Position numbers and translations under genes: made by a program | Assembly: GCF_949769195.1 (NCBI RefSeq) | Contig: NZ_OX458333.1 | Coordinates: 4,560,001-4,624,000, forward strand | DNA: 64,000 nucleotides | Source: Methylocaldum szegediense | GTDB taxonomy: Bacteria; Pseudomonadota; Gammaproteobacteria; Methylococcales; Methylococcaceae | Direction: 5' to 3' | The notes under the pieces: generated by a model | Told to the model about the DNA's origin: nothing | The model's database searches: none | Seen by the model: the letters and a program-made list of their open reading frames with translations, nothing else | In this document: positions 55,737 to 64,000 of the stretch, one piece after another | Position numbering within the stretch: position 1 is the stretch's first letter | How the letters are laid out: each line of letters opens with the position of its first letter

Positions 55737-56870
55737 ATGTCGGTAAGGAATCGCTGGTTTAAGTTAGAGGATGCAATTTCGGAAATTGGCGATGATTGGG
55801 AACGCGCTGTACGAGAGAAATCTGGTGATCCGACGGCATTTCCATGGTGGATCAAGAGCGTTGCTCAGGCTCGTAATCAGCTTGAGCAGCTGAAAATTTA
55901 CGTTGAATGGGAGAAGAAGAAACTAAAGACGATCATTCCATTCCTTAGTTCGGTCGAGCATTGGTACGGCGTGCCGATACGCGTACTCGAGCCCGCCGGA
56001 AATTTGGTTTCGTATCATCAGAACTTGCTGATAGACGGAGACGAGGTGGAGACGCTAGGGAGAGTGTTGTCACAAGCGAGTTTATCGAAGTGGGATGTAT
56101 TACGCATTAAGAACGTCGTTGACAACGGCCGGACGTATGAAATTTTGACGCATTTGGCCAAGGCTAAAGGGCGGATTTTACGTTTTCTTCGTGGAGATTC
56201 CTCGCCTTATTTGCCGATCTCGTCGGATTGGGAGAGTTTTCTGCTAAAACGGAGTGCCAGCTTTAGGTACCGCTTGGGTCGAAAGGCGCGCAACATCGGA
56301 AAAACCGGCGCGGAAATGCGGTGGTTTAAAGATGCGTCGGAAACCAGTGAGTTTCTTGCTCATATGCTGACAATTGAATCAGCCAGTCGAAAAGTTGCTG
56401 CCGGTATGGCGGTTTCGCATAGGCCTATGGAGCAACGCTACTACGAATTGTTGTTGCCGGAACTCGCTGATCGGGGCATGTTACGAGCTAACGTTCTGTT
56501 TTTGGGTGAACGGCCAATTGCCTACAGCTTATGTTACGAATTTGAAAAGCGCTGGGGACAATTGAAGACATCTTTTGATGATCAATATGCAGAGATATCG
56601 CCGGGTACTTATGTGGTTGACGCTGCAATTCAACAAGCTTTCACGGAGGGCGCTATCGAGTTTGACTTTTTAGGCGACGTGATGCCCCATAAGCTGGAAT
56701 GGACAAAGCAAATGCGTGTTCACTGGACCATTGAGATGTATGGCCACACGGTAATCGGAAATTTGATGGGATATTTAAAAAAATATTGTATTGATACGCT
56801 TCGCCGGCACTTGCGGGTGGGATCGACTAACGCAAGCACGGTTGTTCAATCTCTACCTCAGAGAGGGTGA
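55737..56870 (+). CDS. FemAB/CelD-like GNAT acyltransferase
   Basis: A 377-residue protein of the BcsL/CelD (Acetyltransf_6) type: the PTAFPWWIKSVAQARN region, SFRYRLGRKARNIGKTG, and the acyltransferase core WGQLKTSFDDQYAEISPGTY followed by EFDFLGDVMPHKLEW. Such enzymes are common in polysaccharide loci, where they probably acylate sugars. It is separate in sequence from the FemAB-like protein at 30476. The start is the ATG at 55737, 68 bases after the TPR gene start on the other strand. Confidence 0.82.
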   Translation: MSVRNRWFKLEDAISEIGDDWERAVREKSGDPTAFPWWIKSVAQARNQLEQLKIYVEWEKKKLKTIIPFLSSVEHWYGVPIRVLEPAGNLVSYHQNLLIDGDEVETLGRVLSQASLSKWDVLRIKNVVDNGRTYEILTHLAKAKGRILRFLRGDSSPYLPISSDWESFLLKRSASFRYRLGRKARNIGKTGAEMRWFKDASETSEFLAHMLTIESASRKVAAGMAVSHRPMEQRYYELLLPELADRGMLRANVLFLGERPIAYSLCYEFEKRWGQLKTSFDDQYAEISPGTYVVDAAIQQAFTEGAIEFDFLGDVMPHKLEWTKQMRVHWTIEMYGHTVIGNLMGYLKKYCIDTLRRHLRVGSTNASTVVQSLPQRG

Positions 56871-57591
56871 AGTATCCGCTAGGTCGATTGCATCACAAGC
56901 GTTGGCTAGACAGTTGAGCTGTATGCAATGCCGTTGAGTTTTAAGGTGTCTTGCAGGGATGTTTTAGGTTTAGACCTAGTGTAGATTTGGTCTTGGGGCG
57001 TCTTGATCGGGCTGTGTGAGTGTCAGGATCCTAGCATAGAGCTTACATGGGACTGCGGATAGGGCTGGGGAAGAATCGCTGGATGAGCCAGCAGGACAGC
57101 CACGAATTCAGGGAGTTCATGACAGGGGGCACTAGGGGTAACAGCGTTGGAGCTTGCCTTCGGCCAGGGGGCGGAGGCGGAACAGGCGACGGGGGGGAGG
57201 CAACTGGGTAAACGATAAGAATCCAGAAGGCGGGAAAGCCATGATACAAGGTGAGGATGTCATCGCTGGCTAGGTCCGGGAGCGATTGTGCAGGAGGACG
57301 CGCTCGGCATCTTCTTAATCGCCACTGCTTTAAACTAAATTGAGCCACCACCAAGAGGTCATCGAGCAAGGATTGGAAGCTTCTATTGATTAATCCTTTG
57401 TTTTCGGATAGTTACGCTACATGGTAAACCACAAGGTTCTTAACGGCATTTGAGCGGTATATGGGTGGCATTGAACTCAGGTGGCGTAATTTGTTGTTTA
57501 GTTGGCGGTAGTTCGGTTTCTTAATTTAGATAATTGTTTTTTGAAAGGCTATCGTCACTCGTTGGGAATTCAATACAGCAAGATAGTTTTT
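56871..57591. other. 720-base gap upstream of the acyl carrier protein gene
   Basis: A 108-codon reverse frame (57043-57369) encodes a Pro/Arg-rich string that I do not accept as a gene. A phrase ATCGCCACTGCTTTAAAC near 57318 resembles ATCGCTACTGCTTTCAAC near 52469, hinting at a shared decayed element. Nothing else is supported; the GC content rises again to that of the chromosome after this gap. Confidence 0.45.
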
Positions 57592-57849
57592 ATGTCTACT
57601 GCACAACACATAATTGATCTGCTAACGCAGGTACTTCAACTTGGGGAAAGAGGGAGTCGGTTGACGTCGGATTCTCGTCTTCTCGGTGAATTGCCGGAGT
57701 TTGATTCGATGGCCGTGGTTTCGGTGCTAACCGCACTCGAAGAGTCTTACGGCTTTGTTGTCGACGATGACGAAGTCGAAGCATCTGTCTTTGAATCCGT
57801 GGCGAGCCTGGCGGAATTCGTCGAGCAAAAATTAAGATCTCGTACATGA
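57592..57849 (+). CDS. Acyl carrier protein, exosortase A-associated
   Basis: An 85-residue acyl carrier protein. The phosphopantetheine attachment Ser39 is in LPEFDSMAVVSVL (D-S-[ML] motif) with the later helix EESYGFVVDDDEVE. It should receive an acyl or aminoacyl group from the ligase encoded at the right edge of the window. The start is the ATG at 57592; an upstream extension of the frame has no ribosome site. It overlaps the next gene by 4 bases (ATGA). Confidence 0.88.
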   Translation: MSTAQHIIDLLTQVLQLGERGSRLTSDSRLLGELPEFDSMAVVSVLTALEESYGFVVDDDEVEASVFESVASLAEFVEQKLRSRT

Positions 57850-58679
57850 CTCGATCTGATCGCTGCGAGCCGCGTCCGTTTTTTCTCCCAATCGCGGCTG
57901 GAAAGCTGTTTTGTTTGTACTTTCCAGGCAATGAAGACGCATACAAAGGGCATGCAGTTGTGCATGTTCCGGCCTTTGCAGAGGAGATGAACAAGGCGCG
58001 CCGAATGGTCGCTTTGCAGGCGAGGGCTTTGGCCGAAAGGGGTATTAGTGTTCTAACGGTGGATTTATTCGGTACCGGAGATAGTGATGGAGATACTTTA
58101 GACGCTCGCTGGTCGCAGTGGTTGCAGGATATGGAAGCCGCAATCGCTTGGTTGCGGGGTAAGCAGGTGAAAGATATCAGTCTCTGGGCGCTACGGGCGG
58201 GAGCTCTTTTAGCACTCGATTTCCTGCATTATTCGGACAAGGAATTTAAGAGTTTGCTGCTTTGGCAACCAATATTGAAAGGTGAGATTTTTCTCACGCA
58301 ATTTCTTCGCTTACGTGTGGCAGCTGGCATGATGACCGGAAAACGAGAGACGGTCAGAGGCTTGCGTGATCGATTTGCGGAAGGTGAATCCCTAGAGATC
58401 GCTGGATACGAACTGCATCCGGAGTGGGTGCGTGAAATCGAGAAATTGGATTTTGAGACGACGGTAACTGGCAGCCTGCAAAAATTGGGCGTATTCGAAA
58501 TTAGTTCGACGCTTAAAGAACAGCCTACTCCAGCCAATCAGCAGTTTTTGTCGATTTGGGCCAGCGCCGGCATTAATACTCATTATGAGGCGATAGTGGG
58601 CGAACCTTTCTGGAGTACTCAGGAAATCACTAGTGTTCCTGAACTTATTCAGCTTAGCAGCACGTTTTTCGAATGCTAG
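57846..58679 (+). CDS. Hydrolase 2, exosortase A-associated (TIGR03101-like)
   Basis: A 277-residue alpha/beta-fold protein: HVPAFAEEMNKARRMVALQA, the VLTVDLFGTGDSDGD segment and the place of the nucleophile elbow as LWALRAGALLALDF. There the usual G-x-S-x-G is replaced by A-L-R-A-G, so no serine nucleophile is visible; activity may be lost or may use other residues. It is a regular member of XrtA loci paired with the following hydrolase. It overlaps its neighbours by 4 and 7 bases. Confidence 0.88.
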   Translation: MTRSDRCEPRPFFLPIAAGKLFCLYFPGNEDAYKGHAVVHVPAFAEEMNKARRMVALQARALAERGISVLTVDLFGTGDSDGDTLDARWSQWLQDMEAAIAWLRGKQVKDISLWALRAGALLALDFLHYSDKEFKSLLLWQPILKGEIFLTQFLRLRVAAGMMTGKRETVRGLRDRFAEGESLEIAGYELHPEWVREIEKLDFETTVTGSLQKLGVFEISSTLKEQPTPANQQFLSIWASAGINTHYEAIVGEPFWSTQEITSVPELIQLSSTFFEC

Positions 58680-59557
58680 AGCCTGGCTTTTTTGAAAAAC
58701 CAATGGTCATTGAGTGTGCCGGCCAAGCACTCGTGGGGATTCTTCACTCCGCGCCCACGGTCAATCGCCGAGGCGTGGTGATTGTAGTAGGTGGGCCGCA
58801 GTACCGCGTTGGAAGCCATAGGCAATTCGTTTTGCTGGCACGTTATCTTGCACGTCACGGCTTTTCGGTGCTCCGTTTCGATTATAGAGGGATGGGAGAT
58901 TCCGGAGGTGAACAGCGGACATTCGAAAACATCGGCGAGGATATTGCCAGTGCAATCGAGGCTTTTGTCCATGCTCAGCCAGAACTACGTGAAATCGTGA
59001 TTTGGGGATTGTGCGACGCGGCGTCTGCAGCGTTATTTTACGCTCATCGAGATGAGCGAGTGAAAGGACTCGTTCTTTTGAATCCGTGGGTTCACACTGA
59101 GCAGAGTGAAGCGAAGGTCTATTTGAAGCGCTATTATCGACAGCGACTTTTAAGTGCCGATTTATGGCGCAAGGTTGCCAAGGGCGATTTCGATTTCCAG
59201 CAATCCCTTTCCTCGTTGACAGCGTTCGCATCCAAGGCGCTGTTGAGTTCGGCTAGGAAGCAAAATCCAATCGCTTCAAAAGCAGACGGGCATTTTATGG
59301 AAAAATTGCCTTTGCCCGAACGGATGCGGGTTGGTCTGGAAAGATTCTCCGGTCGGGTACTTTTGATTTTAAGTGGACGTGATTTGACGGCAGACCAATT
59401 TCGGGACCTTGTTTCGCGAGACGCGGACTGGCAACAACTGCTGAGCCATCCGCGGATTTCCCGTCGCGAGCTACCTGAAGCCGATCATACGTTTTCCACT
59501 CGTGAATGGCGTGATCAGGCTGCTTCCTGGACACTGGAGTGGCTAAACTCATGGTGA
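58673..59557 (+). CDS. Hydrolase 1, exosortase A-associated (TIGR03100-like)
   Basis: A 294-residue alpha/beta hydrolase: VVIVVGGPQYRVGSHRQFVL, VLRFDYRGMGDSGGEQRTF and the elbow IVIWGLCDAASAALFYAH, where Cys114 stands in the nucleophile position; the acid/base part is GRDLTADQF and EADHTFSTREW with His. A Cys nucleophile suggests a thioester- or acyl-transferring enzyme, possibly unloading the acyl carrier protein. This reading is inference. It overlaps the glycosyltransferase start by 7 bases. Confidence 0.88.
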   Translation: MLEPGFFEKPMVIECAGQALVGILHSAPTVNRRGVVIVVGGPQYRVGSHRQFVLLARYLARHGFSVLRFDYRGMGDSGGEQRTFENIGEDIASAIEAFVHAQPELREIVIWGLCDAASAALFYAHRDERVKGLVLLNPWVHTEQSEAKVYLKRYYRQRLLSADLWRKVAKGDFDFQQSLSSLTAFASKALLSSARKQNPIASKADGHFMEKLPLPERMRVGLERFSGRVLLILSGRDLTADQFRDLVSRDADWQQLLSHPRISRRELPEADHTFSTREWRDQAASWTLEWLNSW

Positions 59558-60798
59558 ACAGATCGGTTTTGATGGTCGCCTACCACTATCCGCCCGTTCG
59601 TGTGAGCAGCGGAGTGCAACGGACGTTGAAATTTTCCCAGTACTTGCCCGAATTCAATTGGAAACCGATTGTACTTACCGTCAATCCTTCGGCTTATGAG
59701 CTATCTAGCCCGGATCAATTACACGAGATCAGGTCCGATATTGTGGTCGCCCGTGCTTTCGCTCTGGACACGGCAAAGCACCTGGCGATTCTACGGCGCT
59801 ATCCGGAAGTGCTCGCACTGCCTGATCGTTGGGTAACCTGGGTGATCGGAGGGGTATTAACGGGTTTACGTTTAATCTGGCGCTACCGTCCGTCCGTTCT
59901 GTGGTCCACGTATCCTATTGCAACCGCACATTTAATCGGTCTGATTCTGCACCGCATTACGGGTATACCGTGGGTGGCTGATTTTCGTGACTCGATGACC
60001 GAACCCGACTATCCCAGAGAACCAAGACGGTGGAGGGTTTTTCGGTGGATCGAAGCTAAGACTTTGCGTCATAGTTCTCGTGCGATATTTACTACACCCG
60101 GAGCGGTTCGGATGTATGCCGAACGGTATCCCGAGTTTGCCGAGAAGCTGGCTATGATTCCGAACGGGTATGATGAAGAGAACTTCGTTCGTGCCGAGGC
60201 TCGCGCGAAATCGGTAGCGCAGCCGGGCGGGCAGCGGGCACTGAGATTAGTCCACAGTGGCGTCATATATCCGTCGGAGCGAGACCCACGTGACTTTTTT
60301 GCCGCCGTTGGAAAACTGAAAAAACAATCCGGTTTGACGGATAGCGATGTTCAGATTGTTCTACGAGCGACGGGGCATGACGATTATTTGCGGGGCTTGC
60401 TTCAACAATACGATATTGAAGATTTGGTTTTTCTAAAACCGCCTATTGGATACGAAGAAGCCTTGGTCGAGATGTTAGAGTCTGACGGTTTATTGTTATT
60501 TCAGGGAGCGAATTGTAATCATCAGATTCCCGCAAAAATTTACGAGTACCTAAGGGCGAATAAACCGATTTTGGCGCTGACGGATAAAGGGGGGGATACC
60601 GCGCGGGTGCTCCGCGAAGCGGAGGTGGAGTTTATTGCGCCATTGGATAATCAAGTCGAAATTGCCGAAACTCTGCCACGATTCCTTGACGCCGTTCGCA
60701 ACGGCACAGTTCCGAGAATTCGTCCGGATATAATTCGCAAATTTGAAAGGCGTTCCGGTGCACAGCAATTAGCGGAACTGTTTGAAGTAACAGTCTAA
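59551..60798 (+). CDS. Glycosyltransferase (GT4-like)
   Basis: A 415-residue GT-B protein: VLMVAYHYPPVRVSSGVQRT at the N-terminus, WVADFRDSMTEPDYPREP, IPNGYDEENFVRA, and KIYEYLRANKPILALTDKGG near the C-terminus. This type is frequent in exopolysaccharide loci. The ATG at 59551 is used; a GTG four codons earlier is the alternative. It is the last rightward gene of the operon; a gap with IS relics follows and the next genes run leftward. Confidence 0.88.
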   Translation: MVNRSVLMVAYHYPPVRVSSGVQRTLKFSQYLPEFNWKPIVLTVNPSAYELSSPDQLHEIRSDIVVARAFALDTAKHLAILRRYPEVLALPDRWVTWVIGGVLTGLRLIWRYRPSVLWSTYPIATAHLIGLILHRITGIPWVADFRDSMTEPDYPREPRRWRVFRWIEAKTLRHSSRAIFTTPGAVRMYAERYPEFAEKLAMIPNGYDEENFVRAEARAKSVAQPGGQRALRLVHSGVIYPSERDPRDFFAAVGKLKKQSGLTDSDVQIVLRATGHDDYLRGLLQQYDIEDLVFLKPPIGYEEALVEMLESDGLLLFQGANCNHQIPAKIYEYLRANKPILALTDKGGDTARVLREAEVEFIAPLDNQVEIAETLPRFLDAVRNGTVPRIRPDIIRKFERRSGAQQLAELFEVTV

Positions 60799-60967
60799 GG
60801 TGCCAGGTCCCGTGCGATTATGCAGAGTCGGTATTTGGCGACGGCTTCCTGACCTGCGTCAAACCTTCCGCGGGCGACCGTGACGTCGCTCGCATCTGCG
60901 CCGGATATGTCATCGGTCGCCGCCTGGTTTCGCTCGTCGGGCCCCAACGGATAGCACGTTGTAATGG

Positions 60968-61098
60968 CTCAACGGCCGCTTCGAGGAGGTCGTGCAAACT
61001 TATCTCGATGGCACGGCGGATTTGGAACCCACCTTGCACCGCTATGCCTTCCAGACAACCACCTCCATTCCTCAACGGTACTTGTGTCATCTCACCCG
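60968..61098 (+). pseudogene. IS481-family transposase C-terminal relic
   Basis: Reading LNGRFEEVVQTYLDGTADLE, then PTLHRYAFQTTTSIPQRYL, the fragment corresponds to FNGRIEEVLQTHHFDSTADL and the following residues in the intact IS481 at 9406. Only about 45 residues survive; no start, no catalytic Asp residues and no terminal repeats can be seen. The preceding ~170 bases have no supported content. Confidence 0.7.
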
Positions 61099-61145
61099 AG
61101 TCTCCCTCTATCAGGATAGATGTCGCATCAGATAGATTGGTTTCT

Positions 61146-61244
61146 TACAGAGGTAAAAGGGCGTACCTCGACCTCTATAGCCGCAAGATCGTGGGCTTCG
61201 AAGTGTACGAACGGGAATCGGCCGAACTTTGTGAACCGCACTAA
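61146..61244 (+). pseudogene. IS3-family transposase fragment
   Basis: About 33 codons read YRGKRAYLDLYSRKIVGFEV, then YERESAELCEPH and a stop. This is the strand after the first catalytic Asp in IS3-type integrase domains (normally Y-L-x-x-x-x-D-L-Y-S-R-K-I-V-G-W). Missing residues between the Tyr and the DLYSRK motif show an internal deletion. The remaining bases to 61319 show no feature. Confidence 0.65.
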
Positions 61245-61319
61245 TAGAACAGCCGCGATTTTTCAGTTTTCTGAATCCGTCTAAGCTGTCACCTTCCGTT
61301 TCTACGAGGATGTGTTTAA

Positions 61320-62555
61320 CTAAACTAAGACCTCGGTAGCGACAGGCTGACTGAGAAATAGACTTGGGCTTGCCGTATAGCCGTAGGCGCCGGATTGATA
61401 GACCACCACCAAATCTCCGATATCGGCCCGCGCCAGATCCATCCGATCGCCGAGAATATCCAGAGGCGTGCATAGCGGACCGACAACGCTCGCTTCCTCT
61501 CTTTCCGTGCCTTGGACTTTATTGCCAATGACCACCGGGTAATTCTTTCGAATGACTTGACCGAAATTTCCGGAGGCGGCGAGATGGTGATGGAGTCCTC
61601 CGTCGGTTACGAGAAAGACCTGGCCGCGGGAAACCTTTCGGTCGATTACTCGGCAAACGTACAAGCCGGCTTCGCCGACTATATACCGGCCCAACTCGAT
61701 CACCACGGTAGCATTCGGTAGGTAAGGCCGAATGTCTTCGAGACGCTCCGATAGTTGCTCCCCGATCGGTGCGATATCGAGACGCTGTTCGCCCGGGAAA
61801 TAAGGAATGCCAAACCCGCCGCCGATGTTCAAAACACGGATTGGAGAAGGGCAGTGGTCAGCCAGACGCAGGGCGAGCTCGACGCTCTTTTTTTGGGCCT
61901 CGATGATGGCTTCCGATCGCAAATTCTGAGACCCACTGAAAATGTGGAAGCCGTGAAAATCCAGCTCATAATCGCGTATACGCCGCAACAGGGTCGGCAC
62001 CTGCTCTTCGTCGACCCCGAACTGTTTGGGACCGCCACCCATTTTCATGCCCGAAGATTTGAGTTCGAACGCTGGATTGATGCGGATCGCGACTCGGGCG
62101 GGATAGCCGAGGCGTTCCGATTGCCGGGCGATCACATCCAACTCGTGAGCCGATTCCACGTTGATCAGAATTCCCGCTGCGATCGCGGAGGACAGCTCTT
62201 CGGCGCGTTTGCCGGGACCTGCCATGCTAATGTGCTCGGGCGGCATGGGCGTGTCGAGCGCGACTTTCATCTCGCCTGCGGAAGCCACATCAAAGCCGTC
62301 CACGAGACCCGCTAGATGTTGCACGACCGCTGGCATCGGGTTGGCCTTCATCGCGTAATGGAGGTGGATTTCCTTGGGAAGAAACTTGCGCAAATGTTCG
62401 ACGCGTTCCGTAATGAGCCGGCGGTCGTAGACGTAAAACGGCGTTCGTCCGACGCGCTCGGCCAAACGCGTCAACCTCATGCCGCCCACGACCAGGCAGT
62501 CATCTTCAACTGGAAATTGGGTCAAGGGAGCGTGGCGGGGAAGTTCCTTATTCAT
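61320..62555 (-). CDS. PLP-dependent decarboxylase, exosortase A-associated (TIGR03099-like)
   Basis: A 411-residue fold-type III enzyme of the ornithine/diaminopimelate decarboxylase group. The PLP-binding Lys is in LHYAMKANPMPAVVQ near residue 68, and further landmarks are SGSQNLRSEAIIEAQ, LNIGGGFGIPY and CTPLDILGDRM with the catalytic Cys region, and SGAYGYTASPSLFLS. It probably makes a decarboxylated amino compound used by the ligase and carrier protein. It overlaps the upstream ligase gene by 8 bases; a GTG two codons earlier is another possible start. Confidence 0.9.
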   Translation of the reverse strand: MNKELPRHAPLTQFPVEDDCLVVGGMRLTRLAERVGRTPFYVYDRRLITERVEHLRKFLPKEIHLHYAMKANPMPAVVQHLAGLVDGFDVASAGEMKVALDTPMPPEHISMAGPGKRAEELSSAIAAGILINVESAHELDVIARQSERLGYPARVAIRINPAFELKSSGMKMGGGPKQFGVDEEQVPTLLRRIRDYELDFHGFHIFSGSQNLRSEAIIEAQKKSVELALRLADHCPSPIRVLNIGGGFGIPYFPGEQRLDIAPIGEQLSERLEDIRPYLPNATVVIELGRYIVGEAGLYVCRVIDRKVSRGQVFLVTDGGLHHHLAASGNFGQVIRKNYPVVIGNKVQGTEREEASVVGPLCTPLDILGDRMDLARADIGDLVVVYQSGAYGYTASPSLFLSQPVATEVLV

Positions 62556-64000
62556 GAACACCTTCTTGGTAGAGGTAGGCGAACTGCGAAGCGAGTCGTT
62601 TTCTATCGATTTTGCCGTTCGGGTTTCGCGGCAATTCAGGCAAAACCTGGATCGACACCGGCACCATGAAATTCGGGAGCCGCTGGCGGCAAGCGTTGAT
62701 CAGGTCCTCGGTCTTGACCTCGGAGTAGCTGGCAGAAACGACGGCAACGATGGCTTGGCCTAGCATCGGATGAGGTACGCCGATCGCGGCCGCTTCCGAA
62801 ACGAGTCCGGTCGAGTAGATGACTTCTTCGATTTCGGTCGGGCTGACCCGGTAACCCGAAGTCTTGATCATGTCGTCCTTGCGCCCGACGAAATAAAGAT
62901 AACCTTCCTCGTCCATGGTTACGGTATCGCCGGACCAGACGGCGATTTCCGGTATGGGGAGTTCGTGTGGTCTTCCCGGTGCGGGCCGGAAACGTTCGGC
63001 GGTTTTCTCAGGATCATTCCAATAGCCCAAAGCGACCAACGACCCTCTATGCACCAATTCGCCGGGTTCGTGCGGTGCGCAGGGTGTACCGTCCTCGCGT
63101 ACGACCATGATTTCGGCGTTGGGAATCGCCTTGCCCATCGAGTCCGGGCGGCGATCGATCTGGTCGGGCGGAAGGTAAGTGGAGCGGAACGCCTCGGTCA
63201 GACCGTACATCAGGAAAAACTTGGCGTTTGGCGCGTTGTTACGGATGCGCTCCAGGGTCGCTTTCGGCATTTTCCCACCAGAATTGGTCATGTAGCGCAA
63301 ATGTTCATCGATGCTCGCCGGCCATTGCTGTTGTGCCAACTGGGCCCAAAGAGGTGGAACCGCCGCGAGTCCCGTGATGCGATAGCGCGTCAGAGCCGTG
63401 ATGACGTCCTTGGGTACGAGGTAATCCATCAACACGCAGCAGGCGCCTTTGAGCAGCGCCGTGGTTAGTTGGTTTAGCCCGTAGTCGAAGCTGAAAGGCA
63501 AAACGGCAAGAAGGCGGTCGTCGGGGACGATATCCAAATACTGGGCGACACTCTTGGCGCCGGTGACGATGTTTCGGTGCGACAGCACAACACCCTTGGG
63601 TTTACCGGTGCTGCCGGAAGTATAGAGAATGGCGGCCATATCGGTGTCGATGACGGAGGGCGTCGGGGCGGATGTTTCCAATTGCGACAAATCCGCCCAG
63701 CTCATGACCTGAATTCCGGGAATCTCGGGGAAAGATTCCGTCATATCGGTCAAGACCACGGTATGCAAATCGGTACAGGTCGCGAGCGCGCTCATCAAAC
63801 CCATGAAACGGCTTTGAGAGGTAATTAGAATCCTGACATTGCAGTCCCGCAGAATATGGGCAACCTGCTCGGCCTTGAGCACGGGATTGACGGGTACGAA
63901 TACTGCACCAGCCTGAGAAATGGCCAAATAGCTCGTGACCGTTTCGATCTGTTTGGGAAGGTAGACCGCGACACGCTGCTGACGCGAAAGTCCAATGGCC
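62548..64000 (-). CDS. Acyl-CoA ligase (AMP-forming), exosortase A-associated, partial
   Basis: The 5' end of the gene lies beyond the right edge; the reading frame is open to base 64000 (upstream residues read ...RVAVYLPKQIETVTSYLAIS). The visible ~480 residues show the adenylate-forming motif ILYTSGSTGKPKGVVLSHRN, then GLTEAFRSTYLPPDQID, the hinge region YFVGRKDDMIKTSGYRVSP and the catalytic Lys region NGKIDRKRL. It should activate an acid as AMP ester for transfer to the acyl carrier protein. It forms an operon with the PLP decarboxylase. Confidence 0.9.
   Translation of the reverse strand, partial: AIGLSRQQRVAVYLPKQIETVTSYLAISQAGAVFVPVNPVLKAEQVAHILRDCNVRILITSQSRFMGLMSALATCTDLHTVVLTDMTESFPEIPGIQVMSWADLSQLETSAPTPSVIDTDMAAILYTSGSTGKPKGVVLSHRNIVTGAKSVAQYLDIVPDDRLLAVLPFSFDYGLNQLTTALLKGACCVLMDYLVPKDVITALTRYRITGLAAVPPLWAQLAQQQWPASIDEHLRYMTNSGGKMPKATLERIRNNAPNAKFFLMYGLTEAFRSTYLPPDQIDRRPDSMGKAIPNAEIMVVREDGTPCAPHEPGELVHRGSLVALGYWNDPEKTAERFRPAPGRPHELPIPEIAVWSGDTVTMDEEGYLYFVGRKDDMIKTSGYRVSPTEIEEVIYSTGLVSEAAAIGVPHPMLGQAIVAVVSASYSEVKTEDLINACRQRLPNFMVPVSIQVLPELPRNPNGKIDRKRLASQFAYLYQEGVHE

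Noticed and set aside
57043-57369. Reverse 108-codon frame with a Pro-rich tract
   Set aside because: Low-complexity text with no signal peptide, motif or ribosome site; the surrounding gap looks decayed.
49829-60839. Shared 14-base word AGAGTCGGTATTTG at 49829 and 60826
   Set aside because: A single 14-base match in 64 kb is expected by chance and no longer similarity surrounds it.

Overview
The window looks like chromosomal DNA of a nitrogen-fixing gammaproteobacterium, most likely a methanotroph of the Methylococcus/Methylocaldum type. This rests on gene content only: a late nif cluster, rnfABCDGE-nth, dksA-gluQ, a cytochrome P460/c'-beta protein and an exosortase A (XrtA) exopolysaccharide locus together in DNA that is GC-rich over most of its length. 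The species assignment is inference.

Left part (1-8700). The end of a nif operon reads rightward: the tail of nifE carrying a Bfd-like [2Fe-2S] domain, nifN, nifX, a NifX-associated DUF269 gene, a 62-codon DUF683 gene, a nif-type 2[4Fe-4S] ferredoxin, nifQ, and a ygfZ gene overlapping nifQ. Then come apaG, clpP and clpX. Directly after clpX, where lon is expected, lies a relic in which a Lon-like N-terminus runs in frame into the C-terminus of a flavodoxin, interrupted by a TGA where flavodoxins have Trp.

Middle part (8900-23000). A CopD-like membrane protein, an IS481-family insertion sequence, a cytochrome P460/c'-beta family protein, an aldo/keto reductase, tRNA-Phe(GAA), then on the minus strand the compact rnfABCDGE-nth operon, which would supply low-potential electrons (plausibly to nitrogenase). 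dksA-gluQ and a class I aminotransferase follow.

Right part (23263-64000). This is a large XrtA-type exopolysaccharide/PEP-CTERM locus. The conserved core is export lipoprotein, chain-length protein, tyrosine autokinase, outer-membrane protein with a 51-bp coding minisatellite, ATPase, polysaccharide deacetylase, FemAB-like protein, glycosyltransferase, exosortase A fused to EpsI, glycosyltransferase, asparagine synthetase-like amidotransferase, glycosyltransferase, and a second asparagine synthetase-like protein without the glutaminase cysteine. From about 42.5 to 57.6 kb the DNA becomes visibly more AT-rich and carries accessory genes (sulfotransferase, flippase, membrane-anchored methyltransferase, glycosyltransferases, the XrtA-associated O-antigen-ligase-like protein, transglutaminase-like and FemAB/CelD-like proteins) mixed with at least four decayed transposase genes. 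The locus closes with an acyl carrier protein, two exosortase-associated alpha/beta hydrolases lacking the usual nucleophilic serine, a glycosyltransferase and, on the opposite strand, an acyl-CoA ligase and a PLP decarboxylase. The genes together suggest synthesis, modification (acyl, amide, sulfate, methyl) and export of a surface polysaccharide linked to the exosortase sorting system. No PEP-CTERM substrate protein is visible in the window.
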